Origin: Acidiferrobacter sp.
GTDB taxonomy: Bacteria > Pseudomonadota > Gammaproteobacteria > Arenicellales > UBA868
Assembly (NCBI GenBank): GCA_002694065.1
Contig: NZKZ01000013.1
Location: 1-5,170 of the forward strand
Length of the DNA: 5,170 bases
Direction of reading: 5' to 3'
Part shown: positions 1-5,170 of the stretch, in pieces
Numbering within the stretch: the first letter of the stretch is position 1
How the letters are laid out: each line of letters starts with the position of its first letter
Notes under the pieces: generated by a model
The model's input: the letters and a program-made list of their open reading frames with translations, nothing else
What the model was told of the DNA's origin: nothing
Database searches by the model: none
Made by a program: the position numbers and the translations under genes

Positions 1-2
1 CC

Positions 3-887
3 AATCGCTATGCCGGAAAACCCATAAGATGCATCCAGAACGCCTCGCTCCCCACGCCAGGCGCTGTCCTTTCACCAGCGCTGCAACCCAAGGAGGTTGC
101 CGTAATCGGGGCAGGTCCGGCCGGGCTAGAATGCGCCCGCATAGCGGCCGAACGGGGTCACCGGGTTACGGTATTTGAGGCCGCCAACCGGCCTGGCGGA
201 CAACTCGCGCTATGGTCAAGCGCGCCTTCCACAAAAGAATTGGCCCGGGTAATTGACTGGCGACTGGAAGAACTTGAGCGCCTGGGTGTTTCCATCACGC
301 TCAACCGCCTGATCGAGCGAGAGAATATTCTTGCGCTTGGCGCCGATGCGATCGTGATTGCGACCGGAGCCATGGATTCCTGCAGGGCATTTTCGGGGGC
401 CGACGGGATTCCCGTGCTGTCACCTCATGAAGTGCTGGGGGGTCACCCCATCACCGCAACCCGGGCCCTCGTGCTGAACGAAGGCCGCGGTCAGGCAGGG
501 CTTGCCGCCGCAGAAGCGCTCTTGCACCAGGGCATCGCCACCGAAATGATTACCTCGGATATCGCTGTTGCCGCTGATCTGGATCCTACCAACCGTTCCG
601 CATGGTACGAACGCCTCGGCAAAAAGGACTGCAGTTTCACAGCTGCGCATATTCTCGAAGAAGTTCGGGGGGGTACGGTGACTTTGCGCAATGTCTTTGA
701 TGAGCGGTTCAGCACCCGGGACGGGATCGATCTCATTGTGGATTGGTCAGGCTGCAAGGCCAACGATGCGCTGATTGGCCACTGGGAGGATCATGCATTG
801 GAGGTGGTCTCGATCGGCGACTGCCGGGCACCGCGTACCGTCGAAGTCGCCATCAGCGAAGCGGCAGCCGCCGCAAAGGCCCTCTAA
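3..887 (+). CDS. NADH:flavin oxidoreductase (OYE/TMADH/2,4-dienoyl-CoA reductase type), C-terminal part, 5' partial
   Basis: The frame is open from the left edge, so the gene starts outside the window; 294 codons plus the TAA stop are visible. In this family an N-terminal FMN-binding TIM barrel is followed by a 4Fe-4S cluster and a two-part FAD/NAD-type Rossmann domain. What remains here is the end of the cluster region, where the Cys at residue 10 in RCIQNAS matches the last cluster ligand. It is followed by the dinucleotide motif GAGPAG (residues 36-41) ending in an acidic residue (VTVFEA), the RPGGQL motif, a second nucleotide-binding half (VLNEGRGQAGLAAAE), and the closing FAD motif IGDCRAPRTVEVAI near 813-854. 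The GKPIRCIQNA wording recalls trimethylamine dehydrogenase and N-methylproline demethylase-like members, so an N-demethylating or dehydrogenase role is possible. The substrate cannot be read from this half. An internal TTG at 240 is not the start, because conserved motifs lie upstream of it. Family assignment is firm; function is open. Confidence 0.9.
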   Translation, partial: NRYAGKPIRCIQNASLPTPGAVLSPALQPKEVAVIGAGPAGLECARIAAERGHRVTVFEAANRPGGQLALWSSAPSTKELARVIDWRLEELERLGVSITLNRLIERENILALGADAIVIATGAMDSCRAFSGADGIPVLSPHEVLGGHPITATRALVLNEGRGQAGLAAAEALLHQGIATEMITSDIAVAADLDPTNRSAWYERLGKKDCSFTAAHILEEVRGGTVTLRNVFDERFSTRDGIDLIVDWSGCKANDALIGHWEDHALEVVSIGDCRAPRTVEVAISEAAAAAKAL

Positions 888-910
888 CCCTCAAGCGACT
901 TCCCCCATCG

Positions 911-928
911 GAGAGAGGCATCTCTCTC
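911..928. terminator. Possible hairpin between convergent genes
   Basis: A perfect 7-bp stem (GAGAGAG at 911-917 with CTCTCTC at 922-928) with a 4-base GCAT loop sits in the 49-bp gap between the oxidoreductase stop and the cupin stop. The position suits a shared terminator for converging transcripts. Neither strand has a run of T after the stem and the stem is only moderately GC-rich, so an intrinsic terminator is not proven. Confidence 0.25.
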
Positions 929-936
929 GTCCGCCT

Positions 937-1314
937 TCAATCACCCGTCGGAGCGGGCGAATAAAAGAGCAATACAACAGCGCCCTCTTTACTGCCCGCC
1001 GTATGCAAGGCTCCCGGAGCACGCACGATAAAATCACCCGGGCCATATTCGTGATCCTGATCATAGAAAGCCCCTTCCAGCACATAAATCTGCTCGTATT
1101 CGCTATGGCCATGCATGTCCGAAAAAGCGCCAGCGTCTACCTTCATCAGCCACGTGCGTATCCCTTGGTGATCGTCTTCAATTAACGGTTTAACCCAGAA
1201 TCCGGGAGCATCGCTGCTCTGCCAGGGAATCTCCCTGGACTTCAACATTAACGATTCTCCCAACGGCATCTTCAACGCAACCGCGTTATCAGCCGCTTTG
1301 AACATCTCATTCAT
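937..1314 (-). CDS. Small cupin-domain protein (ChrR-like cupin fold)
   Basis: A 125-residue single-domain cupin. Motif 1 fits G(X)5HXH(X)3E(X)6G exactly (residues 62-81), giving putative metal ligands His68, His70 and Glu74. Motif 2 (residues 93-104) gives the fourth ligand, His104, in APGALH, with the first Pro of the usual PxG replaced by Ala. The preceding W..S..PGFWVKPL stretch (residues 31-44) and the G-Y/F-rich strands resemble the cupin domain of ChrR, the anti-sigma factor that responds to singlet oxygen or peroxide. The N-terminal zinc-binding anti-sigma domain of ChrR is absent and no sigma factor gene is next door, so a regulatory role is not supported. It could equally be a small metal-dependent dioxygenase or isomerase. 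The ATG is preceded by a GGGGGA ribosome site about 5 bases upstream, which favours this start over Met4. It is probably cytoplasmic, as no signal peptide is visible. The gene stands alone, convergent with the oxidoreductase and divergent from mscS. Confidence 0.88.
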   Translation of the reverse strand: MNEMFKAADNAVALKMPLGESLMLKSREIPWQSSDAPGFWVKPLIEDDHQGIRTWLMKVDAGAFSDMHGHSEYEQIYVLEGAFYDQDHEYGPGDFIVRAPGALHTAGSKEGAVVLLFYSPAPTGD

Positions 1315-1358
1315 CTTGATCCCCCATCTGGACTTAGCTTAACCAGACAGCCATTCAA

Positions 1359-1364
1359 ATTATT
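1359..1364 (-). promoter_or_regulatory. Possible -10 box for the cupin gene
   Basis: Read on the minus strand this is AATAAT, a 5/6 match to TATAAT. It lies so that transcription would begin about 38 bases before the cupin ATG. No good -35 is found at 16-18 bases, so the call is weak. It overlaps the -35 proposed for mscS on the other strand. Confidence 0.2.
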
Positions 1365-1390
1365 GGCACGATATTACGCAGAAGAATAAC
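1363..1390 (+). promoter_or_regulatory. Possible sigma-70 promoter for mscS
   Basis: TTGGCA (1363-1368, 5/6 to TTGACA) is followed after 16 bases by AATAAC (1385-1390, 4/6 to TATAAT). It would start transcription near 1397, giving a leader of about 54 bases. The 136-bp gap between the divergent cupin and mscS genes holds no other gene that I can see. Confidence 0.35.
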
Positions 1391-1450
1391 TCGGATTACA
1401 CGCCAACAGTGACTCTTTGCTGGGACCCCTATTGAAGTTAGACTAGTTTC

Positions 1451-2308
1451 ATGGATAAAGAGATTTCCGCCCACTGGAAAGCGCTGATCGAACTTGCCAC
1501 GAGCTACGGTCTCGAACTCATCGCGGCGCTCGTCATACTGGTGTTCGGCTGGTGGCTCGCCGGCCGGGTGCAAAGACTCATCCTTCGCGCATTGGATCGA
1601 TTGCCGCGCATGGATGCCACTCTCAAGCCTTTTCTTTCATCACTGGCCCGGTACGCCATTATCGCGGTCACGTTGGTTGCGGTCCTGGCGCGCCTCGGGG
1701 TTGAGACCACATCAATCATCGCAGTCCTTGGTGCGGCGGGCCTTGCCATTGGCCTGGCGCTTCAGGGAACACTCCAGAATATCGCGGCCGGCATCATGCT
1801 GCTGGTATTGCGCCCCTTTAAGGTGGGTGACTACATCGACGCCGGCGGCATCTCCGGAACAGTCGATGAGATCGGCCTTTTCACGACAGACATGACGACC
1901 TTTGACGGGGTGTACCAGTCTGTCCCGAACAGTTCTTTATGGAATACGTCAATTCTCAACTACAGCCGTCTGCCGACCCGACGCATGGATGTGCCTGTGG
2001 GGATTGCCTATGAGGACGACGTGGAACGCGCCATGGCACTTTTGCTGGAGCACCTTAAGCAAGACGAACGTGTCCTTGAAGATCCTGCACCGCAGGTCCT
2101 GGTCACCAACCTTGGGGAATCCTCAGTGGATCTCAGCCTGCGCTGCTGGTCGGAGAGTAGCAATTTCTGGGCGCTAAAGTTTGAACTCAACAAGAAGGTC
2201 AAACTCTGGCTTGATGCCGAGGGCATTTCCATTCCCTTCCCTCAGCGCGATGTGCATCTGATCCCTGCATCCGACAACAGCGCCAGTCCAGCGTTAAACG
2301 GCGACTGA
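1451..2308 (+). CDS. mscS: Small-conductance mechanosensitive channel MscS
   Basis: At 285 residues this is almost the same length as E. coli MscS (286). MscS forms a heptameric inner-membrane channel that opens under membrane tension and releases solutes after hypo-osmotic shock. Hydrophobic segments fit TM1 (about 20-37), TM2 (66-83) and the pore-lining TM3 (88-122). TM3 carries the family's Ala/Gly packing pattern (VLGAAGLAIGLALQGTLQN) and then LRPFKVGDYI, the start of the beta domain. The cytoplasmic vestibule follows: VPNSSLWNTSILNYSR (158-173), a GIAYEDD strand (184-190), and the closing IPFPQRDV (261-268), equivalent to FPYPQMDV in E. coli. A short polar tail of about 17 residues follows. 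The ATG is the first start after an in-frame TAG at 1439, but its ribosome site is poor (only a loose TTGAAG upstream). It appears monocistronic, ending 22 bp from the convergent PII gene. Confidence 0.96.
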   Translation: MDKEISAHWKALIELATSYGLELIAALVILVFGWWLAGRVQRLILRALDRLPRMDATLKPFLSSLARYAIIAVTLVAVLARLGVETTSIIAVLGAAGLAIGLALQGTLQNIAAGIMLLVLRPFKVGDYIDAGGISGTVDEIGLFTTDMTTFDGVYQSVPNSSLWNTSILNYSRLPTRRMDVPVGIAYEDDVERAMALLLEHLKQDERVLEDPAPQVLVTNLGESSVDLSLRCWSESSNFWALKFELNKKVKLWLDAEGISIPFPQRDVHLIPASDNSASPALNGD

Positions 2309-2330
2309 TTGCCGAGGGTTAACTCCGGGT

Positions 2331-2669
2331 TTAGAGCGCGTCCTGATCCGTCTCTCCGGTTCGAATACGCAGAATCCGTTCAACGTCGTAAACAAAGATC
2401 TTGCCGTCTCCGATCTTCTCGGTACGGGCGGCCCCCACGATGGCATCAATCACCTGGTCAAGAATCGCCGAATCGACTGCGACTTCAAGCTTGACCTTGG
2501 GCACAAAATCCACAACATACTCTGCCCCGCGATAGAGTTCAGTATGGCCTTTCTGCCGACCAAACCCCTTGACCTCCGTTACGGTCATCCCCTTGATGCC
2601 CACCTCAGCCAAAGCGTCGCGGACATCGTCAAGCTTAAAGGGCTTAATGATCGCGGTAACCAGTTTCAT
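2331..2669 (-). CDS. glnK: PII nitrogen regulatory protein (GlnK/GlnB)
   Basis: A 112-residue PII protein of standard length. PII trimers bind ATP/ADP and 2-oxoglutarate and report nitrogen and carbon status to targets such as AmtB, GlnD/GlnE and NtrB. The T-loop keeps the uridylylation site Tyr51 within YRGAEY (46-51). Gly37 and Gln39 of the nucleotide and 2-oxoglutarate site, the second signature (83-96, with IGDGKIFV), and Arg101/Arg103 are all present, so it should be fully functional. Leu3 and Thr5 (MKLVT) look like GlnK, whereas Asp54 is the GlnB form; Pseudomonas GlnK shows the same mixture as I recall it, so glnK is preferred but glnB is possible. No amtB follows: the gene runs straight into the mscS 3' end. 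The ATG has a strong ribosome site, TAGGAG, 7 bases upstream. An extended -10 promoter lies upstream, and no convincing sigma-54 site was found. Confidence 0.96.
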   Translation of the reverse strand: MKLVTAIIKPFKLDDVRDALAEVGIKGMTVTEVKGFGRQKGHTELYRGAEYVVDFVPKVKLEVAVDSAILDQVIDAIVGAARTEKIGDGKIFVYDVERILRIRTGETDQDAL

Positions 2670-2733
2670 GTTGCGCTCCTACGGAATGGGCCGATCGCGG
2701 CGCTCCCTTTTGTTAAGGCGGGCAGAAGACCGC

Positions 2734-2762
2734 ATTATCGCAAAGATCGGACTGGGCGACAT
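2734..2762 (-). promoter_or_regulatory. Extended -10 sigma-70 promoter for the PII gene
   Basis: On the minus strand the sequence reads TGCGATAAT (2742 down to 2734), an extended TGn motif joined to a 5/6 -10 box. A weak -35 (ATGTCG, 2762-2757, 3/6) lies 17 bases further up. Transcription would start near 2727 and give a leader of about 57 bases containing the TAGGAG ribosome site. Confidence 0.4.
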
Positions 2763-2791
2763 TCCTCAGTACTGTCGAACCGCTTAAGGCA

Positions 2792-2820
2792 TCGAGTCAT
2801 CGACACGACGAGGTTATCAT
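2792..2820 (+). promoter_or_regulatory. Possible sigma-70 promoter for the rhdA operon
   Basis: TATCAT (2815-2820) matches TATAAT at 5/6; the -35 17 bases upstream, TCGAGT (2792-2797), matches at only 3/6. The predicted start near 2827 would give a leader of about 94 bases that includes the hairpin at 2852-2871. This is the best forward candidate in the 251-bp intergenic region, but it is weak. Confidence 0.25.
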
Positions 2821-2843
2821 CCGTGATGCTAGGGTATCGCTGT

Positions 2844-2883
2844 CCGGGTCAGTGCTTCGCCGCCGGAGCACCGGATCAGTTCT
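2844..2883 (+). repeat. Imperfect 13-bp direct repeat around the leader hairpin
   Basis: CCGGGTCAGTGCT (2844-2856) and CCGGATCAGTTCT (2871-2883) match at 11 of 13 positions and start 27 bp apart. They flank and partly overlap the hairpin. They might be paired regulator sites, or may be chance in a GC-rich leader. Confidence 0.35.
2852..2871 (+). other. Hairpin in the rhdA leader
   Basis: GTGCTTCG (2852-2859) can pair with CGGAGCAC (2864-2871), an 8-bp stem with one T-G wobble and a 4-base CCGC loop. It lies about 50 bases before the rhdA start. No T-run follows, so it is not a standard terminator. It could be a leader structure or a protein-binding palindrome. Confidence 0.45.
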
Positions 2884-2920
2884 GCCAGGCACCTCTCGAT
2901 ACGTTTTGGTCAGGGCCTTC

Positions 2921-3751
2921 ATGATGAACACCCCTATTTTGATAGAGCCGAAAGCGCTACAGGCAACGCTGTCAGACAGTCACCTTCTGGTTGTGGACCT
3001 CAGCAAAGCCGCGGCCTATGCCCAACGGCATATCCCGGGCGCAATGCACATGGAATACTCGATCCTGAATGGCGGCACCCAGCCGGCTCCAGGATTGCTT
3101 CCCCCAGAAGAGCGGCTGGCGCAAATTGCCGGCATGCTGAAGCTCGAAAAAATGTCCCGGGTGGTTGCTTATGATGACGAAGGCAGCGGCTGTGCTGCGC
3201 GTCTTGCCTGGACCCTGCACTATCTTGGTTATGAATCGGTTCAGGTATTAAATGGTGGACTGCAGGCCTGGACTGATGAGGGTCACCCGGTGGATGACCG
3301 ACCTGTGCTGCCTGATGTCGCTGCCACACTGGCGCTTGCCTCGAGAAATCCCAGCGTGCTCGCTGACCACACCTATGTCCTGCGGCATCTGGAGGATGCG
3401 TCCGTGGTGCTGCTGGACGCGCGGACTCCGGAAGAATATGCGGGCACCAAAGTGCGCGCTGCCCGAGGCGGACATATTCCCGGAGCGGTAAATCTCAACT
3501 GGCTCGACACAATAGACAAACACAGCAGCCTGCGCCTTAAGTCTCCAGAAATACTGAACGACGCCTTGAAGACACTTGGCGTCAGACCTGAACAGGAAGT
3601 GATCACCTATTGCCACAGCCATCACCGCTCGGCTCACGCCTGGCTGATGCTAAAATCGCTCGGCTTCCCACGGGTGCGCGGTTATGCGGGTTCCTGGTCG
3701 GAATGGGGCAACCATCCCGACACTCCGGTCACCACGGGTATCTCTCCATGA
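2921..3751 (+). CDS. rhdA: Two-domain rhodanese-type sulfurtransferase, RhdA-like
   Basis: A 276-residue tandem rhodanese (thiosulfate:cyanide / 3-mercaptopyruvate sulfurtransferase family). The enzyme carries sulfane sulfur as a persulfide on one Cys and passes it to an acceptor. The N-terminal domain (about 8-122) is inactive: it has DLSKAAAYAQRHIPGA and YDDEGSG where an active loop would be. The C-terminal domain (about 155-270) has the DARTPEEY and GGHIPGAVNLNW motifs and the active loop CHSHHRS at 231-237, with Cys231 catalytic. This is very close to the CQTHHRS loop of Azotobacter vinelandii RhdA, and the ending GYAGSWSEWGNHPDTPV also matches that protein. Counting from the second ATG (2924) the Cys becomes residue 230, as in A. 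vinelandii. AGGG at 2912-2915 could serve either ATG. An upstream GTG at 2852 would add 23 residues with no domain content and lies in the hairpin, so it was not used. The physiological sulfur acceptor is unknown. The stop overlaps the next start (ATGA), so it is the first gene of an operon. Confidence 0.93.
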   Translation: MMNTPILIEPKALQATLSDSHLLVVDLSKAAAYAQRHIPGAMHMEYSILNGGTQPAPGLLPPEERLAQIAGMLKLEKMSRVVAYDDEGSGCAARLAWTLHYLGYESVQVLNGGLQAWTDEGHPVDDRPVLPDVAATLALASRNPSVLADHTYVLRHLEDASVVLLDARTPEEYAGTKVRAARGGHIPGAVNLNWLDTIDKHSSLRLKSPEILNDALKTLGVRPEQEVITYCHSHHRSAHAWLMLKSLGFPRVRGYAGSWSEWGNHPDTPVTTGISP

Positions 3752-4875
3752 TTGTCATTTTGCACCCCGATAGTTCCCTCGATACCGACGACGGCAAAGC
3801 CGTGATGTCGTACCTGTCGAAGAAATCCGGTATCACGCCCCGAGCACACAGTATTACGGGCGCTGACCGGACCCTGTCTGAGATTTACGTTATTGGGGAT
3901 GTCGGCGCGCTCGATCAGGCAGAGATTGAAAGTCTGCCGGGCGTTGAAAAGGTGGTGCGGGTTTCTCGGGAATACCGGGTGATCGGCCGCCATGCCGGGG
4001 ATGTCCGGGATGCCGGATTCACCTACAACGGTGTGCGATTTGATCAGCACTCGCTCCATGTTTTCGCGGGTCTGTGCGCGGTCGACAATCCGACCAATGT
4101 CGAAACCATGATGAAACTGCTTCAGGAGCAGGGACAGGTTTGCACCCGGATGGGTGCCTACAAACCCAGAACCAATCCCTATTCCTTCCAGGGCCACGGC
4201 GCCAAGTGCCTCCCCTGGGTATTTGAACTTGCGGGCAAATACGGTATCCGCGTGATCGCCATGGAAGTCACGCACGACTCACACGTGCAGGAAATCAGGC
4301 AGGCGCTCAAGGATACTGGTCACCCTACCGGCGTCATGCTGCAGATTGGGACACGCAATACGCAGAACTTCGAACTCCTTAAAGAGGTCGGCCGGCAGTC
4401 TGAGTTACCGGTGCTGTTAAAGCGCGGCTTTGGCATCACGCTGGATGAATCATTGAATGCTGCGGAATATCTCGCGAGCGAAGGCAACCGAAACATTATT
4501 TTCTGCCTCAGGGGTATGAAAACCAACATGGGCGACCCTCACCGCAACCTCGTGGACTTTGGGCATGTGCCGGTAGTGCGTCATCTTACTCATTTGCCCG
4601 TCTGCATTGATCCTTCACACTCGGTCGGCACCAGAAACGTTGGACCGGACGGCATCTCGGATCTGATGCATGCCACTGCACAAGGCGTCATCGCCGGCGC
4701 CAATATGGTACTGGTGGACTTTCATCCCCGACCAGAAGAAGCTCTGGTGGACGGACCCCAGGCCCTGCGCCCGGATGAACTGTCGTGGTTTTTTGAAGAC
4801 GTTGCCATCGCGCGCAGAGCCTATGAAGCACGCCTTGCCCGAGCCCAAGCGCACAATACTTCAACAGAATCCTGA
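3748..4875 (+). CDS. Type I-beta DAHP synthase (3-deoxy-7-phosphoheptulonate synthase)-like protein, divergent
   Basis: A 375-residue protein built like Thermotoga-type DAHP synthase. An N-terminal ferredoxin-like regulatory domain (MIVILHP through SLPGVEKVVRVSREY, about 1-77) precedes the (beta/alpha)8 catalytic barrel (about 95-365). The family joins phosphoenolpyruvate and erythrose 4-phosphate in the first step of the shikimate pathway, using a divalent metal. Conserved landmarks are Cys110 (metal), RMGAYKPRTNPY (134-145), LQIGTRNTQN (198-207), LLKRG (223-227), LRG (254-256), DPSH with His291 (metal), and Asp335 in DGPQ (metal). Differences: the usual GPCS is GLCA, and the metal Glu of MVEVHP is Asp324 in LVDFHP. 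The His291-to-Asp324 spacing is 33 residues, against 26 in the T. maritima enzyme as I recall it. The start is the ATG overlapping the rhdA stop, exactly at the regulatory domain; earlier in-frame starts fall inside rhdA. It could be a true DAHP synthase or a paralogue with another aldol-type reaction. msrB follows 2 bp after the stop. Confidence 0.85.
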   Translation: MIVILHPDSSLDTDDGKAVMSYLSKKSGITPRAHSITGADRTLSEIYVIGDVGALDQAEIESLPGVEKVVRVSREYRVIGRHAGDVRDAGFTYNGVRFDQHSLHVFAGLCAVDNPTNVETMMKLLQEQGQVCTRMGAYKPRTNPYSFQGHGAKCLPWVFELAGKYGIRVIAMEVTHDSHVQEIRQALKDTGHPTGVMLQIGTRNTQNFELLKEVGRQSELPVLLKRGFGITLDESLNAAEYLASEGNRNIIFCLRGMKTNMGDPHRNLVDFGHVPVVRHLTHLPVCIDPSHSVGTRNVGPDGISDLMHATAQGVIAGANMVLVDFHPRPEEALVDGPQALRPDELSWFFEDVAIARRAYEARLARAQAHNTSTES

Positions 4876-4877
4876 CC

Positions 4878-5170
4878 ATGAGCAAAATCGAAAAACACCG
4901 GCGCACTGAAGCCGAATGGCGCTCTGCCCTTACAGCGGAGCAGTATCACGTTTGCCGCGAGCACGGCACCGAGCGCCCTTTTACGGGTGAGTACAACGAC
5001 TGCAAACGTCCCGGCATCTACCATTGCGTCTGCTGCGGCGCACCTCTGTTTCATTCGCAACACAAGTTTGATTCGGGCTCCGGGTGGCCGAGTTTCTGGC
5101 AACCGGCAGAGGGTGCCGAAGTCGATGAGCATCGGGATGCCAGCCTCGGCATGGTGCGAACGGAAGTGCG
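4878..5170 (+). CDS. msrB: Peptide-methionine (R)-S-oxide reductase MsrB, 3' partial
   Basis: The first 97 codons are visible before the window ends. MsrB reduces methionine-R-sulfoxide in proteins, usually with thioredoxin as reductant. Recognisable parts are LTAEQYHVCREHGTERPF (18-35), GEYND (37-41), the first zinc-binding CxxC (Cys50 and Cys53 in YHCVCCGAPLF), KFDSGSGWPSFW (63-74), and HRDASLGMVRTEV (85-97). The catalytic Cys near the C-terminus and the second CxxC lie beyond the edge. In GSGWPSF, Ser replaces the Cys that acts as resolving residue in some MsrBs (GCGWPSF), so the enzyme probably uses another route of recycling; this variation is common in the family. The ATG is 2 bp after the DAHP synthase stop with no clear ribosome site, suggesting translational coupling in the rhdA operon. 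There is no signal peptide, so it is probably cytoplasmic. Confidence 0.94.
   Translation, partial: MSKIEKHRRTEAEWRSALTAEQYHVCREHGTERPFTGEYNDCKRPGIYHCVCCGAPLFHSQHKFDSGSGWPSFWQPAEGAEVDEHRDASLGMVRTEV

Noticed and set aside
240..887. A start at TTG 240 for the oxidoreductase
   Set aside because: The same frame is open to the left edge and carries the GAGPAG and CIQNA motifs upstream of 240, so this is an internal codon of a longer gene.
2309..2330. A terminator between mscS and the PII gene
   Set aside because: The 22-bp gap contains a GTTAAC palindrome but no stable stem or T-run that I can find.
2739..2756. A sigma-54 promoter for the PII gene
   Set aside because: On the minus strand a TTTGC element resembles the -12 box, but the invariant GG of the -24 box is missing at the right spacing.
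2852..2920. A GTG start for rhdA at 2852
   Set aside because: It adds an arginine-rich segment without family similarity and lies within the leader hairpin; the ATGs at 2921/2924 match the family start.
3610..3747. An upstream extension of the DAHP synthase frame inside rhdA
   Set aside because: The extra residues would overlap the rhdA active-site coding region, and the family's N-terminal domain begins exactly at the ATG at 3748.
3682..4275. A 197-residue open frame on the minus strand
   Set aside because: It is fully covered by rhdA and the DAHP synthase on the plus strand, which have clear families; the minus frame shows no recognisable motif.
5037..5100. Loss of function in MsrB from the GSGWPSF serine
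   Set aside because: Many active MsrB proteins have Ser or Thr here; the catalytic Cys lies further on, outside the window.

Overview
The window looks like an ordinary chromosomal stretch from a proteobacterium, most likely a gammaproteobacterium. The rhodanese closely resembles RhdA of Azotobacter/Pseudomonas, the PII protein resembles Pseudomonas-type GlnK, and the channel is a full-length E. coli-type MscS. I see no insertion sequence, CRISPR array, tRNA, rRNA or phage gene. Family assignments come from motif recognition, not from a database search.

Layout: (1) 3-887 (+), the C-terminal part of a TMADH/2,4-dienoyl-CoA reductase-like flavin/Fe-S oxidoreductase whose N-terminal barrel lies to the left of the window. 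(2) 937-1314 (-), a small ChrR-like cupin convergent with it. (3) 1315-1450, a divergent promoter region, then mscS at 1451-2308 (+), a mechanosensitive channel. (4) 2331-2669 (-), a PII signal protein convergent with mscS and separated from it by 22 bp. (5) 2670-2920, a 251-bp divergent control region with a good extended -10 promoter for the PII gene and, on the other side, a leader with a strong hairpin. (6) 2921 to the right edge (+), a tight three-gene operon: rhdA-like sulfurtransferase, a divergent type I-beta DAHP synthase joined to it by an ATGA overlap, and msrB after a 2-bp gap, cut by the window end.

The genes on the left are single units with different roles: flavin oxidation, a metal-cupin, osmotic safety valve and nitrogen sensing. 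The operon on the right combines sulfane-sulfur chemistry, an aromatic-pathway-type aldol condensation enzyme and methionine sulfoxide repair. No established pathway joins these three.

The most unusual item is the DAHP synthase-like protein. It keeps most catalytic landmarks (KPRT, LQIG, LLKRG, DPSH) but changes the metal-site Glu to Asp and the Pro before the metal-site Cys to Leu, and it appears to have extra residues between metal ligands. It may be a specialised paralogue rather than the housekeeping enzyme. Nothing here amounts to a clearly undescribed system.
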